Assembly: GCF_902809845.1 (NCBI RefSeq)
Contig: NZ_CADDWI010000012.1
Coordinates: 20,001-64,800 of the forward strand
Reading direction: 5' to 3'
Source of the DNA: Chelativorans sp. Marseille-P2723
Lineage (GTDB): Bacteria > Pseudomonadota > Alphaproteobacteria > Rhizobiales > Rhizobiaceae
DNA: 44,800 bases
Shown here one piece after another: positions 36,549 to 43,827 of this stretch (the stretch's first letter is position 1; every line of letters starts with the position of its first letter). The notes under the pieces are model-generated. The model saw only the letters and a program-made list of their open reading frames with translations, had not been told where the DNA came from and ran no database searches. The position numbers and the translations under genes were made by a program.

Positions 36549-37136
36549 ATGACGAGGCGTAACGCCCCGGCGCATCTGGAAAGGCCGGTCAGACTTGGCG
36601 TTATCGGCGCCGCGCATGGGACGCGCGGCGAGTTACGTGTGAAATGCTTCACCGATGACCCGATGGCCCTCGGCGCCTATGGGCCCCTGCACACGGCTGA
36701 TGGCCGGTCGCTTACCGTGGCCGCCATCCGGGCTGCAAAGGGTGTTGCCATCGTCAGCTTCGCCGGCATTGACGATCGGAACAAGGCAGAAAACCTTAGG
36801 GGTGAGGCGCTTTTTGTCGATCGTTCGGTCTTGCCGGAGGATCTGGAGGAAGAGGAATATTATTACGCCGATCTCGTCGGTCTCGCCGTCGTTGACCAAG
36901 AGGGCGAGGAGGTAGGGAGCATCGTCTCTGTCCACAATTTCGGTGCCGGAGACATCCTGGAGATAAGGCCGGGAAGCGGCGCGACCGTGATGATACCCTT
37001 CACGCAGGACGCAGTTCCGCGAATCGACCTTGCGCAAAAAAGAATCCTCATTGATAGAACCGCTGCCGGCCTTGCGGGGGCGGAGGAAGCTCCGCCAGCC
37101 GAGGCAGAAGCCACGATGAAAAAGCGCAAGCGATGA
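36549..37136 (+). CDS. rimM: Ribosome maturation factor RimM
   Basis: RimM helps assemble the 30S subunit head through S19. The 195-aa protein has an N-terminal RimM beta-barrel ([24 protein letters not shown]) and the PRC barrel ([46 protein letters not shown]). A lysine/arginine tail follows. It overlaps trmD by 4 bp (ATGA). The usual upstream partner rpsP (with ffh) is missing; zapA takes that place. The ribosome binding site before the ATG at 36549 is weak (GCGAG at distance), so the expression signal may come from zapA transcription. Confidence 0.94.
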   Translation: MTRRNAPAHLERPVRLGVIGAAHGTRGELRVKCFTDDPMALGAYGPLHTADGRSLTVAAIRAAKGVAIVSFAGIDDRNKAENLRGEALFVDRSVLPEDLEEEEYYYADLVGLAVVDQEGEEVGSIVSVHNFGAGDILEIRPGSGATVMIPFTQDAVPRIDLAQKRILIDRTAAGLAGAEEAPPAEAEATMKKRKR

Positions 37137-37837
37137 CCTTCCAAGCCACCGTGCTCACGCTCTACCCGGAAATGTTTCCCGGGCAGCTCGGTATTTCGCT
37201 TGCGGGCCGCGCGCTGGCGGAAGGTGCTTGGTCGCTGGAAGCCGTCCAGATCCGCGATTTCGCGACCGACAAGCACCGCAGCGTGGATGACACGCCCGCT
37301 GGGGGCGGGGCCGGCATGGTGATGCGACCAGATGTGCTGGCGCGCGCCATCGACCACGCGGCGCAGGAGGGCGATCAGCGGCCCAGAATTTTCATGAGCC
37401 CGCGCGGCAGGCCGCTTACGCAGGCACGGGTGCGCAAACTTGCTGCAGGTCCCGGCGTCATTATTCTGTGTGGCCGGTTCGAAGGCGTCGATCAACGCGT
37501 AATCGAAGGAAGGTCGCTGGAGGAAATATCGGTGGGTGACTACATCCTTTCCGGTGGCGAACCTGCCGCGCTCGTGCTTCTCGACGCGGTGGTGCGGCTT
37601 CTTCCCGGCGTGATGGGAAACGAATCTTCGGGCATTGAGGAAAGTTTTGAGGACGGGCTTCTGGAGCATCCGCATTACACGCGTCCGCAGGTTTTCGAGG
37701 GCCGCGAAATTCCCCAGGTGCTACTATCCGGCGATCACCGCAAAATTGCCGAGTGGCGCCGGGAGCAAGCCGAAAGGCTGACGCGTGAAAGGCGCCCGGA
37801 CCTGTGGGAAGCTTTTGAAGCGGGGGAAAAGAAGTGA
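37133..37837 (+). CDS. trmD: tRNA (guanine-N1-)-methyltransferase
   Basis: TrmD methylates G37 of tRNAs that read CNN codons, preventing +1 frameshifts. The 234-aa SPOUT-family protein has [43 protein letters not shown], the SAM knot sequence [15 protein letters not shown], and [43 protein letters not shown] near the end carries the G37-recognition loop. It overlaps rimM by 4 bp and the following DUF4260 gene by 4 bp, so the three are one tightly packed unit. Confidence 0.97.
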   Translation: MTFQATVLTLYPEMFPGQLGISLAGRALAEGAWSLEAVQIRDFATDKHRSVDDTPAGGGAGMVMRPDVLARAIDHAAQEGDQRPRIFMSPRGRPLTQARVRKLAAGPGVIILCGRFEGVDQRVIEGRSLEEISVGDYILSGGEPAALVLLDAVVRLLPGVMGNESSGIEESFEDGLLEHPHYTRPQVFEGREIPQVLLSGDHRKIAEWRREQAERLTRERRPDLWEAFEAGEKK

Positions 37838-38184
37838 AGATGCTGCTGCGGATCGAAAACGCCGCCCTGCTCTTGGTGATGCTTACCCTCTATCAGCTTA
37901 GCGGGGCCAGTTGGTGGATCTTTCTTCTGCTGATCCTTGCTCCCGATCTTTCCATGCTCGGCTATCTTCGCGGTCCGCGCCTGGGTGCATGGTGCTATAA
38001 CGCGCTACATAGCTGGATCGCCCCTGTTCTTGTCTTTCTTGCGGGACTGGTAGCAAATTCACCTCTCGCCATGCAGATTGCCATCATAATGGGCGCCCAC
38101 ATAGCAGCCGATCGCATGCTTGGTTACGGCCTGAAGCACGAGAGGGGATTTCGGCATACGCATCTCGGCTCCATAGGCGGCTGA
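37834..38184 (+). CDS. DUF4260 family membrane protein
   Basis: The 116-aa protein has about four hydrophobic helices ([57 protein letters not shown]) and matches DUF4260, small membrane proteins of unknown role. [24 protein letters not shown] at the C-terminus is the family's most conserved part. The likely GTG start (37834) lies in the trmD stop region; an ATG at 37840 is possible. GGGGG stands just upstream. Its insertion between trmD and rplS is unlike the usual order and suggests accessory DNA entered here. Confidence 0.8.
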   Translation: MKMLLRIENAALLLVMLTLYQLSGASWWIFLLLILAPDLSMLGYLRGPRLGAWCYNALHSWIAPVLVFLAGLVANSPLAMQIAIIMGAHIAADRMLGYGLKHERGFRHTHLGSIGG

Positions 38185-38551
38185 AGGAGGAGTATTGCCC
38201 GCCGAGCGTCATAGACACCTTCGCGTTTTTCGACAGCTTTGTGAACGATGGTACCGCTATCCTGGGGTCCTGTATTTCAACCTTCGCCCGGCATGGTACC
38301 TGCTGGTCGAGGAGTTGTAGATCGATCGGGCCAAATGCATCATCAAGAAATTGGACGGATACATTCGCAGCCGGTCCCCTCCGACAGCTCTGACTTAGAA
38401 TTCACACAAGCGCTGGCTGATAGTGACGGCGCCTACGGTTGATTCCCGTTGCGAAGTCGTGTATGTCGCCAGCCCGTAGCTGCCATGGAAGGTCCATGGC
38501 TGAAACCAGCTAAAGAACGTGAATTCGCTCATGCGGCTCTCCTAGGGGACG
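38185..38551. other. Intergenic stretch between the DUF4260 gene and rplS
   Basis: About 370 bp with no gene I can identify. A 45-codon open frame on the minus strand (38395-38532) has a good Shine-Dalgarno sequence (AGGAGA, five bases before ATG) but no recognisable product. The plus-strand frames are short and interrupted. It looks like degraded DNA at a rearrangement junction. Confidence 0.4.
38395..38532 (-). CDS. Possible 45-aa protein, unrecognised
   Basis: Product MSEFTFFSWFQPWTFHGSYG and 25 more residues, ending LCEF. It is rich in aromatic residues at the N-terminus. The only support is the strong AGGAGA five bases before the ATG and lack of a competing gene on either strand. I recognise no family. 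It may be chance or the remains of a longer gene. Confidence 0.2.
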   Translation of the reverse strand: MSEFTFFSWFQPWTFHGSYGLATYTTSQRESTVGAVTISQRLCEF

Positions 38552-38585
38552 CATCCTCCAGGCGGTGTAAACTGCCGGCGGGATG
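38552..38585 (+). other. Possible structured leader of rplS
   Basis: Outer pairing CATCC/GGATG (38552-38556 with 38581-38585) encloses GGCGG/CTGCC (38561-38565 with 38572-38576, one G-U pair). It lies 39 nt before the rplS ATG. It might be an autoregulatory leader hairpin; alternatively TAAACT (38568-38573) inside it could be a -10 box. Confidence 0.3.
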
Positions 38586-38624
38586 AGCGCTCTGACGGTT
38601 CGAGAAGAACAAGAGGAACGTACG

Positions 38625-39152
38625 ATGGACCTTATCCGTCAGCTCGAGGCCGAGCAGGCCGCCAAGATCGAGGCCAAGCGCACCCTTCCCGAATTCTCGC
38701 CAGGCGATACTGTACGGGTCCTTGTGCGCGTTACCGAAGGCAGCCGCACACGCGTGCAGGTCTACGAAGGCGTTTGCATTGCGCGATCCGGCGCCGGCAT
38801 CAACGAGAATTTCACGGTTCGCAAGATTTCCTATGGCGAGGGAGTGGAGCGCGTTTTCCCGGTCTATTCGCCACTCGTAGAGGGTGTCGAGGTGGTGCGC
38901 CGTGGCAAGGTGCGCCGCGCCAAGCTCTATTACCTGCGCGACCGGCGCGGCAAGTCCGCCCGCATCAGCGAGAATACCGGCGCCCGCGCCCGCAAGCTGA
39001 ACGATGCGGAGCGCCAGGCGGTGGCCGACGAACGTGCGCGCGTCGAGGCAGAGAAGGTGGCTGCGGCAGAAGCCCTTGCCGCCGAGAAGGCTGCCGAAGA
39101 AGCCGCGGCAAGCCAGGAGGCTCCTGCGGTGGCGGAGGCCAAGAGCGAATAG
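38625..39152 (+). CDS. rplS: 50S ribosomal protein L19
   Basis: L19 sits at the 30S-50S interface. The 175-aa protein has the complete L19 domain (residues 1-115: [84 protein letters not shown]) plus an Ala/Glu-rich C-terminal extension of about 60 residues, common in Rhizobiales. AAGAGGAA precedes the chosen ATG at 38625; a start at 38583 would add 14 residues. It is separated from trmD by the DUF4260 gene and 440 bp, unlike the usual close trmD-rplS pair. Confidence 0.96.
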   Translation: MDLIRQLEAEQAAKIEAKRTLPEFSPGDTVRVLVRVTEGSRTRVQVYEGVCIARSGAGINENFTVRKISYGEGVERVFPVYSPLVEGVEVVRRGKVRRAKLYYLRDRRGKSARISENTGARARKLNDAERQAVADERARVEAEKVAAAEALAAEKAAEEAAASQEAPAVAEAKSE

Positions 39153-39174
39153 CTGTTCTGTCTGGGATTACCGA

Positions 39175-39197
39175 AAGGGCGCCGCAAGGGCGCCCTT
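39175..39197 (+). terminator. Hairpin after rplS, probable terminator
   Basis: A perfect 9-bp stem AAGGGCGCC/GGCGCCCTT (39175-39183 with 39189-39197), loop GCAAG, 22 bp past the rplS stop. Only two U residues end the stem, so termination may be partial. Confidence 0.6.
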
Positions 39198-39198
39198 C

Positions 39199-39460
39199 AT
39201 ATCTGGCCGCCAGCGGTGCGGCGGCAGGCTCGTCAGCGCGCAAGCCCTCCCGGACCGGCTCGAACTTTCAGAGCGCACCATCTACCGCGGATATTGCCGT
39301 CCTGCCCATCCAAAGCGGTGCCGATCGATGAAGGGGCGGCGTCGGGCTATCTGATGCGCGAAGGGGTTCGAACCGCCCTTCAGGTTCACCCGTGACTAGA
39401 TCGTAGCGCTGATGGAAGATGCCGGAATGGCGCGTGCCTTCGGCGGCGCTGCCACGGCAA
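39199..39460 (+). pseudogene. Decayed HTH transcriptional regulator of the YafY/DeoR-WYL type
   Basis: Read across frames, this stretch gives VSAQALPDRLELSERTIYR (39231-39289), then after frame changes VPIDEGAASGYLMREG, then GFEPPFRFTRD-stop-IVALMEDAGMARAFGGAA. These match in order the N-terminal helix-turn-helix and linker of YafY-family regulators (QALADRLEVSERTIYRDI... GVPIDGEAGVGYLLREGFELPPLMFTRDEIEALV). At least three frameshifts or small indels and one in-frame TAG are present, and the WYL ligand domain is gone. The gene is clearly dead. It lies between rplS and xerC. Confidence 0.75.
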
Positions 39461-39546
39461 CGCATAGCTCGCAGCCTGTAGCCCCTCGGTTCTTCACCGG
39501 ATGCTAACTTAGGCAGCCCAGAGTGGTGGCGACGGCGGGCCTCCTG

Positions 39547-40507
39547 ATGACCGAAGAATTTCTTGTTTCCGCAAAACCAGACCTGCAGCGCGCACGCGCC
39601 CAGTGGCTTGCATCGCTTAGCTTGGAGCGGCGCCTTGCTCGCCTGACACTGGAAGCCTATGAGCGCGACACGCGGCAGTTCCTCAAGTTTCTTACTGGCC
39701 ATTGCGGCGGAGCGCCGGGCATTTCCGACATTGCAGAGCTGAGACCAGCAGACTTGCGCGCTTTTCTCGCATTTCGCCGTTCAGAAGGAGTTGGCGCGCG
39801 CACATTGGGCCGGAGTTTAGCGGGCATACGCTCATTCCTGCGGCATCTTGAAAGACGGGGGCTCATCAATGCGGCAGGGGCAGCGGCGCTGCGCGCACCC
39901 CGTGCGCCCAAGGGGCTGCCGAAGCCGCTCACGGCTGCCGAAGCCGCTCACAGCCGCGGACGCCCGGCGCGTGGCATCAAACCAGCAGCAACTCGCCGAA
40001 GAACCATGGGTGGCTGCCCGAAACGCAGCTGTCCTGGCGCTGCTTTATGGCTCCGGCCTTCGCATCGGTGAGGCGCTCGGGCTTACCGGCGCAGAACTTT
40101 CCAACCTTGCAGGTGGAACGCTTCGCATTACCGGCAAGGGGGGAAAGACGCGCGTGGTGCCTGTGCTTCCTGTCGTCGCGCAGGCCGTGGCGGAGTACCG
40201 ACGGCTCTGCCCTTACGATCTGAGTAGAGAAAAGCCGCTCTTTCGCGGCGTACGCGGCGGTGCGCTCCAACCGGCGATCATCCAGCGCGAGATGAAGAAG
40301 ATGCGCTCCGCGCTCAACCTGCCGGAGACGGCTACACCCCATGCGCTGCGGCACTCTTTCGCCACACACCTGCTAAACCGCGGAGGAGATTTGCGCGTCA
40401 TACAGGAACTTCTGGGCCATGCGAGCCTTTCCACCACACAGATTTATACAGCCGTCGACACGACGCGCCTTATGGAAATATATGAGAAGGCGCATCCGCG
40501 CGCCTGA
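39547..40507 (+). pseudogene. xerC: Tyrosine recombinase XerC, disrupted by a 19-bp tandem duplication
   Basis: XerC, with XerD, resolves chromosome dimers at dif. The 5' part (39547 to about 39950) encodes the N-terminal SAM-like domain (LTLEAYERDTRQFLKFL ... GARTLGRSLAGIRSFLRHLERRGLI). The 3' part, one frame over, encodes the catalytic domain with all active residues: Arg in YGSGLRIGEAL, Lys in GKGGKTR, HALRHSF, LLGHASLSTTQIY and the nucleophile Tyr. Between them the 19-bp unit 39914-39932 is repeated exactly at 39933-39951. Removing one copy restores a continuous 313-aa protein through KGLPKPLTAADARRVA. As it stands, frame 1 stops at 40071 after 174 aa and lacks the catalytic half. Confidence 0.88.
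39914..39951 (+). repeat. Exact 19-bp tandem duplication inside xerC
   Basis: GGCTGCCGAAGCCGCTCAC occurs twice in direct succession (39914-39932 and 39933-39951). Nineteen is not a multiple of three, so the copy shifts the frame by +1. The reading frames on the two sides join correctly if one copy is deleted. Confidence 0.95.
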
Positions 40508-40531
40508 AAAGAACAAGCCAGCGAAGAGCGA

Positions 40532-41560
40532 ATGCTACGGACCTTATCCCTAAGATGCTTGACAGGGTTTCTTGCTGCATTTCTTGCCGCGTCGAGCCTC
40601 CTGCATCTGCCTGCCCGGGCGCAGGAGAAGAACTGCGAGGCAACCAATCTTTTGGCAGAAGCGGAGGCGGAAAGGCCCCATTTAGTGCGCCAGCTCAGAC
40701 AGGAAGCCGCTGGCATCCCGAACGGGAAAGGGCTTCTATGGCGCATTACAAAGGGATCGGCCCCAACTTCATTTCTTTTCGGCACCATGCACCTTTCTGA
40801 CACGCGTGTGTTGGACATACCGACCTCCGCGCGTGAAGCCTTCAAGGAGGCGCGCGTGGTGGTGATCGAGACAACAGATGTGCTCGATCGCAAGCGGATA
40901 ATGGCCTCCATAGCGGAGAACCCGGATCTTACGATGTTCCCCGCCGAGGAAGATATTACGGACCACCTGGCACCGGATGAGCAAGAACTGCTCGCCGCGG
41001 CGCTGGCAGAGCGGGGCATGTCGCTGGGGAGCGCGGCAAGGATGAAGCCCTGGATATTGATGTCGCTGCTTTCCCTGTCACAGTGCGAGATCAGCCGGCA
41101 GAACAAAGGGAGCGTTGTACTCGACGTGAAGCTTGCCCAGGACGCGCAGGCCAGCGGAAAGCATCTTGAGGGCCTGGAAAGCTTCGCCGAGCAGCTTACC
41201 GCCCTTTCCTCGCTTCCAATGAAGCTTCATGTTCAGGGTCTCGTAGCTTCTCTGCGCCTTGGAAGCCGCGTGGATGACATGGTGGAAACGCTAACCGCCA
41301 TCTACCTTGCAGGTGAGACCGGTCTATTCATGCCCGCAACGATGGGATTGCTCGACCATGGCGAGGAGGCTGCCCAGTCCTACGTCGCCTTCGAGGAAGC
41401 GGTGATCAATTCCCGAAACCGTGTGATGGCAGAGCGAGCGCAGCCTCTTCTGGAAGAAGGAGGAGCTTTCCTTGCAATCGGCACCATGCATCTGCCTGGC
41501 GAGCAGGGTTTGATCGAGCTTCTTCGCGAAGCCGGCTACAGCGTTGAACGGATTGACTAG
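40532..41560 (+). CDS. TraB/GumN family protein
   Basis: The 342-aa protein has an N-terminal signal peptide (CLTGFLAAFLAASSLLHLPARAQ), so it is exported. The TraB/GumN (TIKI-like) family marks are two GxxH motifs, FLFGTMHLSDTRV near residue 85 and FLAIGTMHLPGEQGLIELL near 320, and the acidic VVIETTD near 110. Members resemble metal-dependent proteases such as animal TIKI, but bacterial roles are largely unknown. It is separated from xerC by 24 bp and probably transcribed with it, and precedes the small membrane protein gene by 92 bp. Confidence 0.85.
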   Translation: MLRTLSLRCLTGFLAAFLAASSLLHLPARAQEKNCEATNLLAEAEAERPHLVRQLRQEAAGIPNGKGLLWRITKGSAPTSFLFGTMHLSDTRVLDIPTSAREAFKEARVVVIETTDVLDRKRIMASIAENPDLTMFPAEEDITDHLAPDEQELLAAALAERGMSLGSAARMKPWILMSLLSLSQCEISRQNKGSVVLDVKLAQDAQASGKHLEGLESFAEQLTALSSLPMKLHVQGLVASLRLGSRVDDMVETLTAIYLAGETGLFMPATMGLLDHGEEAAQSYVAFEEAVINSRNRVMAERAQPLLEEGGAFLAIGTMHLPGEQGLIELLREAGYSVERID

Positions 41561-41652
41561 CAACGCCAGCGGTGAACTGAGCCGCGACCGGGCTGACGGA
41601 ACTCTCCAATCCTTCACGAGTTAAGTACTCGATGAAATAAGGAGAATTTTCG

Positions 41653-42081
41653 ATGGCAGACTATGATCGCAATCCCGGCACGCCGCGAAGCGCGCGCGCG
41701 CCGGGTGATAATCCGGCGGATCCCGCGAGCGTCCCGCCTTCGGCAAACCAGACCGTGGTCCGCTCCGGCGGCACAAATATGGCCGTCGTGGTGGCCTTGG
41801 CGGCAGCGGTGCTGGTCATATTGTTCCTGGTGTTTGGCGGCTTCTTCGGCGCTGACGAGACGGCGATGGCACCTGAGGGTGGGGATACGCTGGTGGTGCC
41901 GGAAGGTGATGACACGACGATTGTACCTGCGCCAGGCGGCACGGATGCGCCTGCCGATTCAGCGCCGGCAGATGGTGGTGCGGCTGGTACGGCGCCTGCC
42001 GGCGGTGGCACGACGGACAGTGCGCCTGCAGGCGAAAGCGCACCTGATGCTGGAACGGAAGCTCCCGCAGCTACACCGTGA
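41653..42081 (+). CDS. Small membrane-anchored, Ala/Gly/Pro-rich protein
   Basis: The 142-aa protein of unknown function has a hydrophilic N-terminal 40 residues, one transmembrane helix (MAVVVALAAAVLVILFLVFGGFF, about 43-65) and a C-terminal tail of about 75 residues built of Ala, Pro, Gly, Asp and Thr. The tail has loosely repeated APADS/DSAPAGE-like units, so it is probably a disordered periplasmic stalk. AAGGAG lies eight bases before the ATG, good support for expression. I recognise no named family. Confidence 0.65.
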   Translation: MADYDRNPGTPRSARAPGDNPADPASVPPSANQTVVRSGGTNMAVVVALAAAVLVILFLVFGGFFGADETAMAPEGGDTLVVPEGDDTTIVPAPGGTDAPADSAPADGGAAGTAPAGGGTTDSAPAGESAPDAGTEAPAATP

Positions 42082-42087
42082 CGGTAA

Positions 42088-42144
42088 CGCTCTAGAGCAA
42101 ATCCAGGAAGGACACCCGGTTCCGGTCGGAATTGCACTAGAGCG
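42088..42144. repeat. 57-bp imperfect palindromic repeat element
   Basis: Left arm CGCTCTAGAGCAAATCC (42088-42104) and right arm GGAATTGCACTAGAGCG (42128-42144) are inverted repeats, identical at 15 of 17 positions. They enclose GC-rich sequence containing CCGGTTCCGG. The CTAGAGC...AATTCC...GGAATTGC pattern resembles short intergenic palindromes common in Rhizobiales genomes. It lies just after the small membrane protein gene. Confidence 0.6.
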
Positions 42145-42200
42145 AGTCAGATTGGATCTGAATTGCAGGGAATTCCGGTTTATCGTGCTTTGTAGTTGAG

Positions 42201-42225
42201 ATGCTGGCTGTGCGGTGGCCAGCAT
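42201..42225. other. Intergenic hairpin
   Basis: ATGCTGGC (42201-42208) and GCCAGCAT (42218-42225) form a perfect 8-bp stem with a 9-base loop and no U-run. It may be a transcript-end structure. The remaining sequence to 42334 holds nothing else I can name. Confidence 0.35.
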
Positions 42226-42334
42226 GGGAACGGCGGACCGCCGCGTGTCGTCGGCCTTGATCTGGGGCGCCTTCCCAAAAGGCTCCAGGCTTAAGTCATT
42301 TAGCGTCGCATGCGATGCTGAATGATCTGACTGC

Positions 42335-42365
42335 AAACCATCCCCGCCAAGGCTGGGGATGGTTT
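42335..42365. terminator. Convergent terminator between the small membrane protein gene and lpd
   Basis: AAACCATCCCC/GGGGATGGTTT forms an 11-bp stem (42335-42345 with 42355-42365), nine-base loop. U-runs are only three bases on either side. It lies 6 bp past the lpd stop codon and could end transcription in both directions. Confidence 0.65.
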
Positions 42366-42371
42366 GCCTAT

Positions 42372-43784
42372 CTACGAGTGAATTGGCTTGAAGAAAGCTG
42401 CGAGCGCGGCCTCTTTCACCGCTTCCGACATTGTCGGATGAGCGTGGCAAGTGCGGGCAAGATCCTCTGCGGACCCTCCGAACTCCATAAGCACTGCTGC
42501 CTCATGGATCATCTCACCGGCACCGAAGCCGTGGATATGCACGCCAAGGACGCGATCGGTCGTCTTGTCGGCCAATATCTTTACAAGGCCGTCCGTCTGC
42601 AACATCGAGCGGGCGCGCCCATTGGCGCTGAAGGGAAACTTGCCGACCCTGTACTCGACGCCGGCTTTCTTCAGTTCTTCCTCCGTCTTTCCGACGGAAG
42701 CCACTTCCGGGCTGGTATAGACGACGGAGGGAATAACGTCATAGTTCACATGTCCGGCCTGTCCGGCGATGATCTCGGCCACGGCCACGCCCTCATCCTC
42801 GGCCTTATGTGCAAGCATGGGTCCGGCGATGACATCGCCGATGGCGTAGACACCCTCCACATTGGTGCGCAGATGCCCGTCCGTTTTTATGCGGCCGCGA
42901 TCATCAAGCTCCACGCCGGCTTCCTCAAGGCCGAGGCCCTCGGTGTAGGGCTTCCTGCCCGTAGCAACCAGGACCACGTCAGCCTCAATCGTCTCCGCGT
43001 CGCCACCCTTGGCCGGCTCGAAGGTGACAGCAGCTCCCTTCTTCGTTTTCGCGACATTGGTGACCCGGGCGCCAAGCTTGAACTCGAAGCCTTGCCTCGC
43101 GAGCAGGCGCTGGAACTGCTTGGAAATTTCGCCGTCCATCCCGCCCAGGATCGAATCCAGATACTCGACCACGGTAACCTTGGCGCCGAGCCGCGACCAT
43201 ACCGAACCGAGCTCCAGCCCGATCACACCGCCGCCCACCACGACAAGACGCTCCGGCACCTTTTCCAAATCCAGAGCGCCGGTGGAGGAAACGATCACCT
43301 TCTCGTCAAAGGCGACCTCGACGCCCGGAATGCCCGCAATATCCGAGCCCGTGGCAATAACGACATTCTTTGCTGCGACGGTCTGTTCCTTTCCGTCGTC
43401 GGCGGTCACGATCACCTTGCCTGCCCCGGCCAGCCTGCCTATACCGCGGAAGACATCGATCTTGTTCTTCTTGAACAAGAAATCCAGACCCTTGACGTTC
43501 TGCTCGACTGTCTTGGTCTTGTGGGCCAGCATCTTCTTTAGATCGACCTTCGGCGTGCCGACCTCGATGCCGAGATCGGCGAAGGAACTGCCCGCTTCCG
43601 CAAACATCTCGGTGGCATGCAGAAGCGCCTTGGAGGGAATGCAGCCGACATTCACGCAGGTGCCGCCATGGTTCGGCAGCTTTTCCACCACGGCCGTCTT
43701 CAGGCCGAGTTGCGAAGCCTTGATGGCGCAGACATAGCCACCCGGGCCGGTCCCGATCACGACAAGATCATAGGCGTCGGACAT
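42372..43784 (-). CDS. lpd: Dihydrolipoyl dehydrogenase (E3)
   Basis: E3 reoxidises dihydrolipoamide with NAD in 2-oxo-acid dehydrogenase complexes. The 470-aa flavoprotein has the FAD motif [16 protein letters not shown], the redox disulfide C43-x4-C48 ([13 protein letters not shown]), the NAD motif [41 protein letters not shown], and the C-terminal active-site histidine in [12 protein letters not shown] at 43784 is chosen (MSDAYDLV). It lies 43 bp after odhB on the same strand, so it is probably the E3 of the 2-oxoglutarate dehydrogenase operon. The sequence is intact. Confidence 0.97.
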   Translation of the reverse strand: MSDAYDLVVIGTGPGGYVCAIKASQLGLKTAVVEKLPNHGGTCVNVGCIPSKALLHATEMFAEAGSSFADLGIEVGTPKVDLKKMLAHKTKTVEQNVKGLDFLFKKNKIDVFRGIGRLAGAGKVIVTADDGKEQTVAAKNVVIATGSDIAGIPGVEVAFDEKVIVSSTGALDLEKVPERLVVVGGGVIGLELGSVWSRLGAKVTVVEYLDSILGGMDGEISKQFQRLLARQGFEFKLGARVTNVAKTKKGAAVTFEPAKGGDAETIEADVVLVATGRKPYTEGLGLEEAGVELDDRGRIKTDGHLRTNVEGVYAIGDVIAGPMLAHKAEDEGVAVAEIIAGQAGHVNYDVIPSVVYTSPEVASVGKTEEELKKAGVEYRVGKFPFSANGRARSMLQTDGLVKILADKTTDRVLGVHIHGFGAGEMIHEAAVLMEFGGSAEDLARTCHAHPTMSEAVKEAALAAFFKPIHS

Positions 43785-43827
43785 AGGTTCCCTCACTTCA
43801 TCCTTTGTTCAGCGGTGGGGCGAGTGA

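Noticed and set aside
36515-36560. 6S RNA gene after zapA
   Set aside because: Many alphaproteobacteria have ssrS there, but only 26 bp separate zapA from rimM, too short for 6S RNA. I see no such sequence nearby.
39355-39380. tRNA T-arm-like sequence GGGGTTCGAACCGCCC
   Set aside because: No D-arm, anticodon arm or acceptor stem surrounds it, and the bases are explained as codons of the decayed YafY-type regulator.
39547-40507. Programmed frameshift or split gene in xerC
   Set aside because: The shift comes from an exact 19-bp duplication; there is no slippery heptamer and stimulating structure, and no ribosome binding site close to a good start for the second half. A mutation or assembly error is simpler.
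42315-43541. 408-codon plus-strand open frame across lpd
   Set aside because: It is antisense to an intact dihydrolipoyl dehydrogenase and has the His/Gly/Leu-rich composition typical of GC-rich shadows.
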